NCBI RefSeq assembly: GCF_000342165.1
Contig: NZ_AMRV01000002.1
Coordinates: forward strand, 310,001-374,000
Length of the DNA: 64,000 nt
Reading direction: 5' to 3'
Origin: Pacificimonas flava
GTDB lineage: Bacteria > Pseudomonadota > Alphaproteobacteria > Sphingomonadales > Sphingomonadaceae
In this document: positions 34,854-44,050 of the stretch, in pieces
Layout of the letters: each line of letters begins with the position of its first letter
Numbering within the stretch: position 1 is the first letter of the stretch
Made by a program: the position numbers and the translations under genes
Notes under the pieces: model-generated
Database searches by the model: none
What the model was told of the DNA's origin: nothing
Seen by the model: only the letters and a program-made list of their open reading frames with translations

Positions 34854-36077
34854 ATGCAGGGCAAACGCATCCTCCTCATCGTGTCCGGCGGCATCGCCGC
34901 CTATAAGGCGCTCGAACTCGTCCGCCTGTTGAAGCGGAACGGCGCGGCGGTGCGCGCAGTCATGACGGACAGCGCCAAAAGCTTCGTGACACCCCTCTCC
35001 CTCTCCGTGCTGACCGGCGAGCGGGTGTTCGGTGACATGCTCGACGCGACGGAGGAGGCGGAAATCGGGCACATCCAATTGTCACGCGATGCCGACCTCG
35101 TTCTCGTCTGTCCGGCGACCGCCAATCTGATGGCGAAGGCGGCGGCAGGCATCTGCGACGACCTTGCCACGACCCTGCTGCTGGCGACCGACAAGCGCGT
35201 CCTGTGGGTTCCCGCCATGAACGTCCGCATGTGGCACCACCCCGCCAGTCGCCGCAACCGCGAGCAGCTCCTGTCGGATGGACACCGCATCATGGAGCCG
35301 GACGAGGGCGACATGGCGTGCGGCGAATGGGGCAAGGGGCGGCTGCCGGACCCATCGGCGATTTTGGAAACGGTGCGCCGCGAACTGGCAAAGGCGGAGG
35401 GCGCCCTGCCCCTGCCCGCAGAACCGGCGCCGCTGGCCGGCCGCCGCGCGGTCGTGACGGCGGGCCCCACGCACGAGCCTATCGATCCCGTACGCTACAT
35501 CGCCAACCGGTCTAGCGGTCGGCAGGGATTCGCGGTTGCCGCGGCACTCGCGAAGCTGGGGGCCGATGTGACGCTGGTGGCCGGCCCGGTCACACTGCCG
35601 ACACCGCCAGGCGTCCAGCGGGTCGACATCGAAACCGCTCTGCAGATGCAGGCTGCGGTCGAAGCCGCCCTGCCCGCGGACATTGCCGTCATGGTCGCTG
35701 CCGTTGCCGACTGGCGCACCGATGCCGAACCGCGAAAGATGAAGAAGGCCGGCAGCGCCCCGCCCGCCCTCTCGCTCAAGGAAAACCCGGACATTCTGGC
35801 GGAGCTTTCGCGCCATGCCGAGCGCCCTGCCCTCGTCGTCGGTTTCGCGGCGGAAACGCACAATGTAGAGGCGCATGCCGCTGCCAAGCGGACGCGAAAG
35901 GGCTGCGACTGGATCGTCGCCAACGACGTATCCGGCGGTGTCATGGGCGGCGCCGACAATCGCATCCACCTGATCGACGAAACCGGGGCCGAGGACTGGC
36001 CCGACCTTCCCAAGGAGGAGGTCGCGCGCCGACTGGCGACCCGTATCGCCGACCATTTCACGAAAGACCCGTCATGA
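34854..36077 (+). CDS. coaBC: Bifunctional phosphopantothenoylcysteine decarboxylase/phosphopantothenate-cysteine ligase
   Basis: A 407-residue fusion that performs two steps of coenzyme A biosynthesis. Residues 1-185 are the flavin-dependent decarboxylase CoaC, with [18 protein letters not shown] at the start and the substrate-recognition clamp with Cys in [14 protein letters not shown] near 149-162. Residues about 190-407 are the CTP-dependent ligase CoaB with [20 protein letters not shown] near 202-221 and the VIVANDVSG-like segment near 352-360. The dut start overlaps its stop (ATGA). Known in older literature as dfp. Confidence 0.96.
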   Translation: MQGKRILLIVSGGIAAYKALELVRLLKRNGAAVRAVMTDSAKSFVTPLSLSVLTGERVFGDMLDATEEAEIGHIQLSRDADLVLVCPATANLMAKAAAGICDDLATTLLLATDKRVLWVPAMNVRMWHHPASRRNREQLLSDGHRIMEPDEGDMACGEWGKGRLPDPSAILETVRRELAKAEGALPLPAEPAPLAGRRAVVTAGPTHEPIDPVRYIANRSSGRQGFAVAAALAKLGADVTLVAGPVTLPTPPGVQRVDIETALQMQAAVEAALPADIAVMVAAVADWRTDAEPRKMKKAGSAPPALSLKENPDILAELSRHAERPALVVGFAAETHNVEAHAAAKRTRKGCDWIVANDVSGGVMGGADNRIHLIDETGAEDWPDLPKEEVARRLATRIADHFTKDPS

Positions 36078-36517
36078 CCCCCATCACCATCCAGCTGAAG
36101 CGCCTCGAACACGGCGTCGGCCTTCCCGCGCCCGCCTATGCCTCGGACGGGGCCGCCGGCCTCGACGTGGTGGCGGCGGAAGATGTCGACCTCGCCGCGG
36201 GGGCTCGCCACGCCGTCGCGACGGGGTTCGCCATTGCCATCCCGGCCGGTTACGAGGTGCAGGTGCGCCCCCGCTCCGGCCTTGCGCTGAAGCACGGCGT
36301 GACCTGTCTCAACACGCCGGGCACCATCGATTCCGATTATCGCGGAGAGGTGAAGGTGATCCTGGCCAATCTGGGTAGCGACACGTTCGTGGTTCGCCGC
36401 GGCGACCGAATCGCGCAACTGGTGCCGGCCCCGGTCCAGCGGGCGCGGTTCGCCGAGGTCGAGGCGTTGGAGGATACGGTGCGCGGCGAAGGCGGCTTCG
36501 GCAGCACCGGACGCTAG
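36074..36517 (+). CDS. dut: Deoxyuridine 5'-triphosphate nucleotidohydrolase
   Basis: A 147-residue trimeric dUTPase that hydrolyses dUTP to dUMP, protecting DNA from uracil. All five family motifs are visible: [11 protein letters not shown] near 24-34, [12 protein letters not shown] near 63-74, [13 protein letters not shown] near 78-90, [12 protein letters not shown] near 110-121, and the flexible C-terminal [11 protein letters not shown]. The coaBC-dut pairing with an ATGA overlap is widely conserved in bacteria. Confidence 0.97.
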   Translation: MTPITIQLKRLEHGVGLPAPAYASDGAAGLDVVAAEDVDLAAGARHAVATGFAIAIPAGYEVQVRPRSGLALKHGVTCLNTPGTIDSDYRGEVKVILANLGSDTFVVRRGDRIAQLVPAPVQRARFAEVEALEDTVRGEGGFGSTGR

Positions 36518-36525
36518 GGTAGAGC

Positions 36526-37278
36526 ATGAGCCTGACCGACCAACAGCTCGAGCGCTATGCCCGCCATATCGTGCTGAAGGAGATCGGCGGTGCCGGCCAG
36601 CAGGCCCTCGTGAATGCGCGCGTCGCCGTGATTGGCGCCGGCGGGCTGGGCAGTCCCTGCCTGCAATATCTGGCGGCGGCCGGCACCGGCTATCTGACTG
36701 TCATCGACGATGACGAGGTCGACCTCAGCAATCTGCAGCGGCAGGTTCTGCACGGCACGGCCGACATCGGCATGAAGAAGACCGCGTCCGCCAAGGCATC
36801 GCTTCGCGCCCTGAATGCGGAGGTGCGCGTCGATGCCCGGCCGGAGCGGCTGACGGCGGACAATGCCGCCGCGCTCCTTGCCAGTCATGATGTCATTGCC
36901 GACGGATCGGACAGTTTCGCGACGCGCAGCCTTGTTGCGAAGGCCGCCCTGCAGCTCCGCATCCCGCTTGTGAGCGCCGCAGTGGGACCGTTTGAAGGAC
37001 AACTGTCCACCTTTCGCGGGTGGGAGGCGAACCAACCCTGCTGGCACTGCTTCGCGGGCAGCGCCGCCGACCGTCCGGGGAATAGCTGCGCCGAACAAGG
37101 AATCCTCGGCGCGGTCGCCGGAATCGTCGGATCCATGCAGGCGCTTGAGGTGATCCGCGTCCTCGTGCCATTCGGCGAGGCGATGACCGGCCGCGTCCTC
37201 TTCTACGACGCGCGCCAGCAGGCCATGCGAACCGTGGCGCTGGCAAAGGACCCGGAATGTCCGGTCTGCGGCCGCTGA
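36526..37278 (+). CDS. moeB: HesA/MoeB/ThiF family adenylyltransferase
   Basis: A 250-residue E1-like enzyme that adenylates the C-terminal glycine of a small sulfur carrier (MoaD, ThiS or similar). The ATP motif IGAGGLGSPCLQYLAAAG lies near residues 32-49, followed by IDDDEVDLSNLQRQVLH. Two CxxC zinc pairs occur (CWHC near 174-177 and CPVC near 247). A Cys in NSCAEQGILG near residue 188 is in the position used for thioester or sulfur transfer. Unlike longer MoeBR proteins it lacks a rhodanese domain. Its last 22 bases overlap a DsrE-like gene, an arrangement that could supply a sulfur relay. Confidence 0.9.
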   Translation: MSLTDQQLERYARHIVLKEIGGAGQQALVNARVAVIGAGGLGSPCLQYLAAAGTGYLTVIDDDEVDLSNLQRQVLHGTADIGMKKTASAKASLRALNAEVRVDARPERLTADNAAALLASHDVIADGSDSFATRSLVAKAALQLRIPLVSAAVGPFEGQLSTFRGWEANQPCWHCFAGSAADRPGNSCAEQGILGAVAGIVGSMQALEVIRVLVPFGEAMTGRVLFYDARQQAMRTVALAKDPECPVCGR

Positions 37279-37628
37279 ACCTCCTGATTCTGGACGACGA
37301 CTATGCGCGCCTGCATGGCGGGCTCTCAGTCGCCGTGTCCGCCGCCGCGCTGGGGCGGCCCGTGCACGTCTTCTTTCAGGGGCTGGCCGTGCGGGCGCTG
37401 GTCTCGGACCGCCTTTGGCCGGAAGACAGCGCAGCGCGGGACAAAGGCGTTGCTGCGATAAAAGATCTGTTCGTTCAGGCGGCGGAGCTCGGGATCGCCC
37501 TCACTGCGTGCGAAACCGGGCTGCATCTCGCCAGCTTGACGGCGAACGTCCTTCCACCCGGTGTCGAGACGGGCGGGCTGATCGGCTTCCTCTCCGGCGC
37601 GGGCGACGGCGACCTGCTCACCATCTGA
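37257..37628 (+). CDS. DsrE/DsrF-like family protein
   Basis: A 123-residue small alpha/beta protein of the DsrE-like fold, a family used in sulfur relay (TusD, DsrE) and peroxiredoxin-like roles. It starts with strand LNLLILDDDY and contains a central cysteine in GIALTACETGLHLA near residue 85-91, the common position of the sulfur-carrying Cys. The second half is glycine-rich (GLIGFLSGAGDGD). The ATG lies inside moeB, with 22 bases of overlap in a different frame, so translation is coupled to moeB. A role in passing sulfur to the MoeB partner is inference. Confidence 0.75.
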   Translation: MSGLRPLNLLILDDDYARLHGGLSVAVSAAALGRPVHVFFQGLAVRALVSDRLWPEDSAARDKGVAAIKDLFVQAAELGIALTACETGLHLASLTANVLPPGVETGGLIGFLSGAGDGDLLTI

Positions 37629-37660
37629 TCCGGCAGGGCCGAACCCGTCCGCCCCGAACG

Positions 37661-37697
37661 AAAAAGGGGCGCCGCCCCGCAGGCAGCGCCCCTTTTT
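37661..37697. terminator. Bidirectional intrinsic terminator
   Basis: The bases aaaaaggggcgc (37661-37672) pair perfectly with gcgccccttttt (37686-37697) around a 13-base loop. T tracts stand on both strands. It separates the convergent DsrE-like gene and rpmB and can serve both. Confidence 0.9.
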
Positions 37698-37722
37698 CGA
37701 AATCGCAGCAGTCGATGCCGAC

Positions 37723-38022
37723 TCAGGCGGCGGCTTCCGCCTTCTCGCGGGCTTTCTTCACCGCACGCTTCAGCTTCTGCGCCTTCAGCGAGAGCTTTTC
37801 GTTCTTGGTCTTCACCAGCCAGTTATCGAGGCCGCCATTATGTTCGACACAGCGCAGGCCGTGCGTCGAAACCTTCAGCGTCTCGGCGCGGCCCAGCGCG
37901 TCCGAAATCAGCGAAACCTTCTGCAGGTTCGGCAGGAAGACCCGCTTCACGCGGTTGTTCGCGTGGCTGACATGGTTTCCGACAAGCCGGCCCTTGCCGG
38001 TCAGTTCGCATACGCGCGACAT
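37723..38022 (-). CDS. rpmB: 50S ribosomal protein L28
   Basis: A 99-residue basic protein beginning [20 protein letters not shown], the L28 signature, with [13 protein letters not shown] following. The C-terminal Lys-Ala tail is longer than in E. coli L28 (78 aa), as is usual in alphaproteobacteria. The ATG at 38020-38022 has GAGGAA in front. The first Cys of the classic zinc-binding L28 set is present (CELTG) but the full four-Cys set is not. Confidence 0.97.
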   Translation of the reverse strand: MSRVCELTGKGRLVGNHVSHANNRVKRVFLPNLQKVSLISDALGRAETLKVSTHGLRCVEHNGGLDNWLVKTKNEKLSLKAQKLKRAVKKAREKAEAAA

Positions 38023-38152
38023 CGCTATTTCCTCTACGGCGTTACCGAGTATTTCGTTTGAAGCGCCAACAGGCACCCTTGGCGGCAGCCGGCGGCCGCG
38101 CCCTCAAGCGCTGGCCACATAGAGGGCGGACGGGCGCCCGTCAAGCACCGGG

Positions 38153-38839
38153 TCAGGAGATCAGCGGCCAGATCAGCGGCAGCAGCGCGGCCCCGATCAG
38201 CCCGCTGAGCGCCATGGCGAGCGCGGCATGGGCGCCGGCCGTCCGGCTTCGGCGCAGCAATGCGTCCGTGCCGACGATATGCGCGGCCTGTCCCGTGGCA
38301 AGGCCCATCTCCTCATCCCGGTAGCCGAGTCGCTTCAGGATGGGCGGCAGGGTCAGTGCGCCGATCATGCCGGTCGTGACCACGAGGCCCGCGGCGAGCG
38401 GCGCCGGACCGCCGAACCTGTCCATGAGCGCGATGGCGAAACCGCTGGATATCGATTTGACGCTGAGCGCCTGGACGAGCGGCCGCGAAAGACCGAACAG
38501 ACAGGCAAGCCCGACCGCGCTTGCCATCGCGGTAACACCGCCGCCCACCAGCGCGAGGAGAACATGCCCTATTTGCCGGCCGGCGCTGCGCACGCTCGCG
38601 ACCAGCGGCATGGCGAGCGCGACCACCGACAGGTCGAGAAGCGTCAGGAGCGGCCGCGCGGCATCCCGGTAGGCGGCGATCCCAATGTCTCCAATCCGAA
38701 GCAGCGCAACGACGACGACCGCGCTCCAAAGCACCGGATTCGCCAGCGGATGGCCGCGCGCCGCGCCGTCCGCGAGCATCCGGACGCCCCAGAAGACGGC
38801 GATCGTCAGGATCGCGGCCCCGATAGACGCCAGACTCAT
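38153..38839 (-). CDS. lrgB: LrgB family protein (CidB/LrgB membrane protein)
   Basis: A 228-residue membrane protein with about seven hydrophobic helices. The segment SVKSISSGFAIALMDRFGG near 126-144 is the conserved LrgB region (usually PKSVTTPIA) in a diverged form, and TGQAAHIVGTDALLRRS near 180-196 is the matching C-terminal signature. LrgB acts with LrgA in control of murein hydrolase activity in Gram-positives; in bacteria and plants, members also export glycolate or pyruvate. The start at 38839 overlaps the lrgA stop (ATGA). Confidence 0.88.
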   Translation of the reverse strand: MSLASIGAAILTIAVFWGVRMLADGAARGHPLANPVLWSAVVVVALLRIGDIGIAAYRDAARPLLTLLDLSVVALAMPLVASVRSAGRQIGHVLLALVGGGVTAMASAVGLACLFGLSRPLVQALSVKSISSGFAIALMDRFGGPAPLAAGLVVTTGMIGALTLPPILKRLGYRDEEMGLATGQAAHIVGTDALLRRSRTAGAHAALAMALSGLIGAALLPLIWPLIS

Positions 38840-39255
38840 CCCCGCCGGCCCATGGCCCGGTAGAGAAAGGCCGTCACGAAACCCGACAGCAACGTCGTCA
38901 GGATCAGGATCGCGGCCACCGGCTGCCAGTTCGCCTGCAGCAGCGGCGCGAACAGCACGAGCCCCACGAACGGCGGGACGATCAGCGCGCCAAGGAGGCC
39001 GGTCAGGAGCGCCGCGCCGGGCTCGGCAAGGCTGCGCAGGGGCGGAAGAACCAACAGCACCGCTGCGTAAAGGACGAGGCCCGCGACCGCGCCCGGCAGC
39101 GGCAGATCCGCCCACGTCACGAGGGCCCGGCCCGCGAAGAGGCACAGCACCGCGCCGGCGATGCCGGGAAGGAGGCGCGGGATACAGCGTAACCGCGCAC
39201 GGACGAAACCGCCCGAAAAGCCGTGCCGTCCCCCCGCTCGCCGCTTGCTACCCAT
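38836..39255 (-). CDS. lrgA: LrgA/CidA family holin-like protein
   Basis: A 139-residue protein with four predicted helices between residues about 25 and 132. The segment LPLPGAVAGLVLYAAVLL near 50-67 corresponds to the LrgA/CidA signature (IPGSIIGMLLL). The partner lrgB overlaps its end, the standard pairing. The ATG at 39253-39255 was chosen; an in-frame start 30 bp upstream would overlap the divergent YciI gene. Its N-terminus is unusually basic. Confidence 0.82.
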   Translation of the reverse strand: MGSKRRAGGRHGFSGGFVRARLRCIPRLLPGIAGAVLCLFAGRALVTWADLPLPGAVAGLVLYAAVLLVLPPLRSLAEPGAALLTGLLGALIVPPFVGLVLFAPLLQANWQPVAAILILTTLLSGFVTAFLYRAMGRRG

Positions 39256-39283
39256 GGATGCCGCCTCTAACGAACATGGGGTC

Positions 39284-39571
39284 ATGCCGCACTATGCCAT
39301 TCATTGCATCGATAAGCCGCACGCCGGCGATCTTCGTGCCGAAACGCGCGCTGCGCACCTCGATCATGTCCGCGCGCTGGGCGACAAGGTTCTGTGCGGC
39401 GGCCCCCTGCTGGACGAGGGAGGTACGCCCATCGGCTCGCTGCTGATCATCGACTTCCCGGGCCGCAAGGATGCCATCGAGTTCGCCGCCACCGATCCCT
39501 ACGCACGGGCCGGGCTGTTCGCGAGCGTCGCCGTGACCGCATGGCGCTACGTGATGCCCGAACGCGGGTGA
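39284..39571 (+). CDS. YciI family protein
   Basis: A 95-residue dimeric ferredoxin-like fold protein. It starts [26 protein letters not shown], with the conserved His-Asp pair (HLDHV) that is the putative active site of YciI proteins. GGPLLDEGG and the segment [12 protein letters not shown] near 70-82 are typical. The function is unknown; relatives are annotated as dioxygenase- or dehalogenase-like. The stop overlaps the metX start (GTGA), so it is the first gene of a YciI-metX-metW run. Confidence 0.88.
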   Translation: MPHYAIHCIDKPHAGDLRAETRAAHLDHVRALGDKVLCGGPLLDEGGTPIGSLLIIDFPGRKDAIEFAATDPYARAGLFASVAVTAWRYVMPERG

Positions 39572-40662
39572 ACGCGCCGCCGCGCACCGCCTCGCTGGGT
39601 TCCCTTTCCCTCGAAAGCGGTGCAGTTCTCAGGCAGCTTCAAGTGGCATATGAATGCTACGGCACGCTAGATCCGGACCGGTCGAACGCCGTTCTGGTGT
39701 GCCATGCGCTGACCGGCGACCAATATGTGGCCAGCACGCATCCGCTGACCGGAAAATCCGGCTGGTGGGCACGCATGGTCGGCCCCGGCCGCCCCATCGA
39801 CACGGACCGCTATTTCGTCATCTGCTCGAACGTCCTCGGCTCCTGTCTCGGCACGACCGGGCCGGCAAGCGAGGGCGAAGGCGGCACACCCTGGGGCATG
39901 CGCTTTCCGGTGATCACCCTGGCCGACATGGTCCGCGCCCAGGCAAAGCTGATCGACCATTTGGGCATCGAGCGGCTGCACGCAGTCGTCGGCGGCTCGA
40001 TGGGCGGGATGCAGGTGCTCAGCTGGGCGGCGCTTTATCCGGACCGGGTGGCAAGCGCAGTCGCCATCGCCACCGCCGCGCGCCACAGCGCGCAGAACAT
40101 CGCCTTTCACGAGGTCGGCAGGCAAGCGATCCTGGCCGATCCGAACTGGAACGGCGGCGATTATTATGGCGGCGAGGCGCCGACGGCCGGTCTGTCGGTC
40201 GCGCGCATGGCGGCGCACATCACCTATCTGTCCGAAGCCGGGCTGACGGAAAAGTTCGGCCGGCGGCTGCAGGACCGCCAGGCCAAGAGCTTCGGATTCG
40301 ACGCCGATTTCCAGGTCGAATCCTACCTGCGCTATCAGGGCCTCAGCTTCACCAGCCGATTCGACGCCAATTCCTACCTCTACATCACCCGCGCGATGGA
40401 CTATTTCGACCTTGCGGAGGCGCATGACGGACAGCTTGCGGAGGCGTTTCGCGGCACGGCAACCCGGTTTTGCATCCTCAGCTTCGACACGGACTGGCTG
40501 TATCCGACGGCGGAGGCGCGTCGGGTCGTGCACGCGCTGAATGCCGCCCGCGCACCGGTCAGCTTCGCAGAGCTTTCCTCCCCCTTCGGCCATGACGCCT
40601 TCCTGCTGGAGTCGACGGAGATGGACCGGATCGTCGGCGGTTTCCTGCGAGAGGGGGCATGA
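39568..40662 (+). CDS. metX: Homoserine O-acyltransferase MetX
   Basis: A 364-residue alpha/beta hydrolase that acylates homoserine (acetyl- or succinyl-CoA) in methionine biosynthesis. The nucleophile Ser lies in [13 protein letters not shown] near 140-152. The catalytic Asp and His lie in FDTDWLYP near 306 and FGHDAFL near 338. The N-terminus ([21 protein letters not shown]) is typical. The GTG at 39568, overlapping the YciI stop, is chosen because no closer ATG keeps the first strand. It is coupled to metW by an ATGA overlap. Proteobacterial MetX beside MetW is often succinyl-specific, but this cannot be decided here. Confidence 0.95.
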   Translation: MNAPPRTASLGSLSLESGAVLRQLQVAYECYGTLDPDRSNAVLVCHALTGDQYVASTHPLTGKSGWWARMVGPGRPIDTDRYFVICSNVLGSCLGTTGPASEGEGGTPWGMRFPVITLADMVRAQAKLIDHLGIERLHAVVGGSMGGMQVLSWAALYPDRVASAVAIATAARHSAQNIAFHEVGRQAILADPNWNGGDYYGGEAPTAGLSVARMAAHITYLSEAGLTEKFGRRLQDRQAKSFGFDADFQVESYLRYQGLSFTSRFDANSYLYITRAMDYFDLAEAHDGQLAEAFRGTATRFCILSFDTDWLYPTAEARRVVHALNAARAPVSFAELSSPFGHDAFLLESTEMDRIVGGFLREGA

Positions 40663-41249
40663 ACGCGCTGCGGCCCGATCTTGCCGTCATTGCCGCTCAT
40701 GTCGACGCGGGGTCGAGCGCGCTCGACATTGGCTGCGGCGACGGCACGCTGATGGCGGCCTTGCGCGATGGAAAGGGCGTCGATGCCCGCGGGCTCGAGC
40801 TTGATGCGGGCAACGTCGCGGATGCCATTTCGCGCGGATTGTCGGTCGTGCAGGGCGATGCCGACACCGACCTTGGCGATTATCCCGCCGCCAGTTTCGA
40901 TTATGCGATCCTGTCGCAGACGCTGCAGACGACCGAGCGGCCCGACCGCATCCTGCACGAGTTGACGCGGATCGGCCGACGCGCCTTCGTATCCTTTCCG
41001 AACTTCGCCCATTGGCGGGTGCGCTGTTCGCTGATGTTCGGCGGACGCATGCCGGTGACCCGGCTCCTCCCGGCGCGGTGGTACGCAACGGAGAATATCC
41101 ACCATGTCACCATCGACGATTTCCGCGCCCTTGCCGCCCAGCAGGGCCTGACGATCGAGCGAAGCTGGTTCCTGAAGGGCGACCGCCCCATGGCGCCGCG
41201 CGCGGCGAATCTTCTCGCGGAACATGCCGTGTTCCTGCTGCGGCGATAG
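40659..41249 (+). CDS. metW: Methionine biosynthesis protein MetW
   Basis: A 196-residue SAM-methyltransferase-fold protein that forms a pair with MetX in many proteobacteria and activates homoserine acylation. The SAM-like motif [15 protein letters not shown] lies near 21-35. The MetW-specific segment [23 protein letters not shown] lies near 84-106, followed by [20 protein letters not shown]. The start overlaps the metX stop. It is convergent with mltG across a 26 bp gap. Confidence 0.96.
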   Translation: MNALRPDLAVIAAHVDAGSSALDIGCGDGTLMAALRDGKGVDARGLELDAGNVADAISRGLSVVQGDADTDLGDYPAASFDYAILSQTLQTTERPDRILHELTRIGRRAFVSFPNFAHWRVRCSLMFGGRMPVTRLLPARWYATENIHHVTIDDFRALAAQQGLTIERSWFLKGDRPMAPRAANLLAEHAVFLLRR

Positions 41250-41275
41250 CGCCTACGTCAGGCTGGCGGCGCGGC

Positions 41276-42250
41276 CTATTCCATTTCCCCGCGTTCGCGC
41301 CGGATGTCGTACCATTTGGCGACATTCCGGTTATGCTCGGCGAGCGTTTCCGCAAAGACATGCCCGCCCGTTCCGTCGGCCACGAAATAAAGCGCGTCTG
41401 TTTCCGCCGGATGCAAAACCGCCTCGATGGCCGCGCGGCCCGGATTGGCGATCGGCCCCTTCGGCAGGCCCACCATCGCATAGGTGTTGTAGTCGTTGAC
41501 CGCAGCAATCTCGGAGCGGCGGATGCGCCGGCCGAGCGGCTTTCCCTTCGTGATCGGATAGATGATCGTCGGATCGGCCTGCAGCATGATCCCCTGACGC
41601 AGGCGGTTGGCGTAGACGCCGGCGATCATGGGCCGCTCCTCGGGCGTCGCGGTTTCCTTCTCGACGACAGAGGCCAGGACCACGGCCTCCTCGGGCGTCG
41701 AAACGGGCGTGTCCGGGCTGCGGTCCGGCCAAAGCTCGGCCAGCGTCTCGTCCATGGCCTGCTGCATACGCTCCAGCAGCGCCTGCCGGCTTTCGCCGCG
41801 TTCGTAATTATAGGTGGCGGGCAGGACCGACCCCTCCGCAGGCGCCTCGATCGTGCCGGTCAGGAAGGGCGCGGCCATGATCGATTCGGCGACCAGCACG
41901 GACGGGAGCCCCTCCGGCACGGTCACGCGCCGCTGCACCGGCTCCGCATGCTGCAGGATATCCAGCGCCTCCGCCTTGCTTGTTCCAGCCGGAAAGCGGA
42001 ACTCCCCGGCGCGGATGTGATCGTCGCTACCGAACAGGCGGGCATAAATGCGAAAGCGGTCGACGTCGTCGATGACGCCCGCCCGCTCCAGCTCGTAGGC
42101 GGCCTGATCCTGCGTCGCGCCGCGCGAAATGACGACGTTCGACGCCTCGGTCAGCGGCCCGTCCGCGCGCCAGTCGCTCTGTGCGTAGGCGAACCCCACG
42201 ACGGCGGCGATGCCGGCAAGGATCAGGAGGACGAAGGCGGCGCGCAGCAT
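41276..42250 (-). CDS. mltG: Endolytic peptidoglycan transglycosylase MltG
   Basis: A 324-residue inner-membrane enzyme that cleaves nascent glycan strands and is thought to terminate peptidoglycan synthesis. One N-terminal helix (about 1-24) anchors it. A LysM-like region follows (VISRGATQDQAAYELERAGVI). The YceG catalytic domain has VVLASVVEKETA near 214-225, including the catalytic Glu, and ADPTIIYPITKGKPLGRRIRRSEI. The fabF-mltG order on one strand (42 bp gap) is common in alphaproteobacteria, and the acpP-fabF-mltG run is therefore likely one unit. Confidence 0.95.
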   Translation of the reverse strand: MLRAAFVLLILAGIAAVVGFAYAQSDWRADGPLTEASNVVISRGATQDQAAYELERAGVIDDVDRFRIYARLFGSDDHIRAGEFRFPAGTSKAEALDILQHAEPVQRRVTVPEGLPSVLVAESIMAAPFLTGTIEAPAEGSVLPATYNYERGESRQALLERMQQAMDETLAELWPDRSPDTPVSTPEEAVVLASVVEKETATPEERPMIAGVYANRLRQGIMLQADPTIIYPITKGKPLGRRIRRSEIAAVNDYNTYAMVGLPKGPIANPGRAAIEAVLHPAETDALYFVADGTGGHVFAETLAEHNRNVAKWYDIRRERGEME

Positions 42251-42291
42251 TACCGCTGCTTAGCTGCGAATGCCGCGCGCCGCCATGCCGC

Positions 42292-43548
42292 TTAGACCTT
42301 CTTCAGAACCAGCGACGCGTTCGTACCGCCAAATCCGAAGCTGTTGTTCAGGCAGGCGCGAATCTCCCGCTCCTTGGGCACGTTCGGGACGAGGTCGACG
42401 CCCTTGCAGCCCTCCGACGGATTGTCGAGATTGATGGTCGGCGGCGCAACCTGATCGCGCATCGCCAGCAGGCAGAAGATCGCCTCCACCGCGCCCGCGC
42501 CGCCCAAAAGATGCCCAATGGCGCTCTTCGTCGAGGACATGGAGGTGGTGTCGAGCGCGCTGCCGAACAGGCGGCGGACCGCGTTCAGCTCGATCTCGTC
42601 GCCCAGCGGCGTGGAGGTGCCGTGCGCGTTGATGTAATCGATGTCGGCAGGGTCCACGCCGGCACGCGCCAGCGCATTCTTCATGGACCGGAAGCCGCCG
42701 GAGCCGTCCTCGTGCGGGGCAGTGACGTGATAGGCATCGCCGGTCAGGCCGTAGCCGACGACTTCGCCATAGATCGTCGCGCCACGCTTCTTGGCGCGCT
42801 CATACTCCTCCAGAACGACGATCCCCGCGCCCTCGCCCATGACGAACCCGTCGCGGCCGATATCGTACGGACGGCTCGCTCTTTCCGGCTCGTCATTGCG
42901 GGTCGACAGCGCCTTCGCCTGAGAGAAGCCGGCGATGCCCAGCGGGCAGATCGCGCTTTCCGCGCCGCCGGCGACCATGATGTCGGCATCGTCCAGCATG
43001 ATCATGCGCGCTGCGTCCCCGATCGAGTGCGCGCCCGTCGAACAGGCCGTCACGACCGCGTGGTTCGGACCCTGCAGGCCATATTTGATGGAAACCTGGC
43101 CGGACACGAGGTTGATCAGCCGCCCATGCACGAAGTGCGGGCTGACCCGGCGGGGTCCGCGTTCGTGCAGGACGATGGATTCCTTCTCGATACCGGGCAG
43201 GCCGCCGATGCCCGACCCGATGGAGCAGCCGGCGCGCAGCCTTTCCTCATCGGACAAATCGGTCAGGCCGGCATCTTCCATGGCCTGGCCGGCCGCATCG
43301 ATCCCGAACTGGATGAACAGGTCGACCTGGCGCTGGATCTTGTGATCCACGCGCTTCGACAGGTCGAGCGCCATGTCCGACCCGTCCATCTTCACCTCGC
43401 AGGCGATCTGGCAGACCTGATCGGCCGGATCGAAGCGCGTAATGCGCCCCGCGCCGGATTTGGAGGCCAGGATGTTCTTCCAGCTGGTCTCGACGTCGGC
43501 GCCAAGCGGCGTCACGAGGCCAAGTCCGGTTACAACGACACGGCGCAT
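42292..43548 (-). CDS. fabF: Beta-ketoacyl-[acyl-carrier-protein] synthase II
   Basis: A 418-residue condensing enzyme of fatty acid elongation. The nucleophile is Cys169 in VVTACSTGAHSIG. The two catalytic histidines lie in YINAHGTSTPLGD near 308 and KSAIGHLLGGAGAVE near 345, with the usual Lys in between. The N-terminus MRRVVVTGLGLVTPLG is a standard KAS II start. It is downstream of acpP across a 122 bp spacer that contains a hairpin. Confidence 0.97.
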   Translation of the reverse strand: MRRVVVTGLGLVTPLGADVETSWKNILASKSGAGRITRFDPADQVCQIACEVKMDGSDMALDLSKRVDHKIQRQVDLFIQFGIDAAGQAMEDAGLTDLSDEERLRAGCSIGSGIGGLPGIEKESIVLHERGPRRVSPHFVHGRLINLVSGQVSIKYGLQGPNHAVVTACSTGAHSIGDAARMIMLDDADIMVAGGAESAICPLGIAGFSQAKALSTRNDEPERASRPYDIGRDGFVMGEGAGIVVLEEYERAKKRGATIYGEVVGYGLTGDAYHVTAPHEDGSGGFRSMKNALARAGVDPADIDYINAHGTSTPLGDEIELNAVRRLFGSALDTTSMSSTKSAIGHLLGGAGAVEAIFCLLAMRDQVAPPTINLDNPSEGCKGVDLVPNVPKEREIRACLNNSFGFGGTNASLVLKKV

Positions 43549-43594
43549 TGTTCAGGTCTCCCCACAGGCGCAAAGGCAGGTATTCGACAGGAAA

Positions 43595-43627
43595 GCGGCG
43601 GCCCCTCCCGTCCGGAAGGACCGCCGC
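43595..43627 (-). terminator. Hairpin between acpP and fabF (possible partial terminator or processing site)
   Basis: A perfect 7-bp stem (gcggcgg with ccgccgc) with a 19-base loop lies between the acpP stop and the fabF start. Only a short T-containing stretch follows on the minus strand. It could set the high ratio of acpP to fabF product by partial termination or mRNA processing; this is inference. Confidence 0.4.
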
Positions 43628-43670
43628 CTGGAACCGGATATCCGGGAAGTCTGGACTGATGGAGTCAGTC

Positions 43671-43913
43671 TCAGGCGTCGCCCTTGTGTTCCTTGATATA
43701 GTTGATCGCATCGCGGACGGTCAGGATCTTCTCGGCGGCGTCGTCCGGGATCTCGACCCCGAATTCCTCCTCGAATGCCATGACCAGCTCGACCGTGTCG
43801 AGGCTGTCCGCACCCAGATCGTCGATGAAGCTGGCCTCTTCGGTCACCTTCTCGGGCTCCACGCCCAGATGTTCGACAACGATCTTCTTAACGCGTTCGG
43901 CGACGTCGCTCAT
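43671..43913 (-). CDS. acpP: Acyl carrier protein
   Basis: An 80-residue acidic protein. The phosphopantetheine attachment site is Ser37 in [19 protein letters not shown], the exact ACP motif. It begins [18 protein letters not shown]. The ATG at 43911-43913 is fixed by this start. It carries acyl chains for FabF, encoded next on the same strand. Confidence 0.98.
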   Translation of the reverse strand: MSDVAERVKKIVVEHLGVEPEKVTEEASFIDDLGADSLDTVELVMAFEEEFGVEIPDDAAEKILTVRDAINYIKEHKGDA

Positions 43914-44050
43914 ATGTACGGTCCCTATAAAGAGGTTTGTGTTCGTTTGGATAAGCGCCCTATCGGCACGCCTGCGCGCTGGCAAGAGGACCCAAGCGTG
44001 CAGGCGCTCGTTGACGGCTCGAATGCAAACCCGACCAGGAGAACCCATCC

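Noticed and set aside
39256-39567. SAM riboswitch in front of metX
   Set aside because: metX starts inside the end of the YciI gene with a GTGA overlap, leaving no leader. The 28 bp gap before YciI is too short for a riboswitch.
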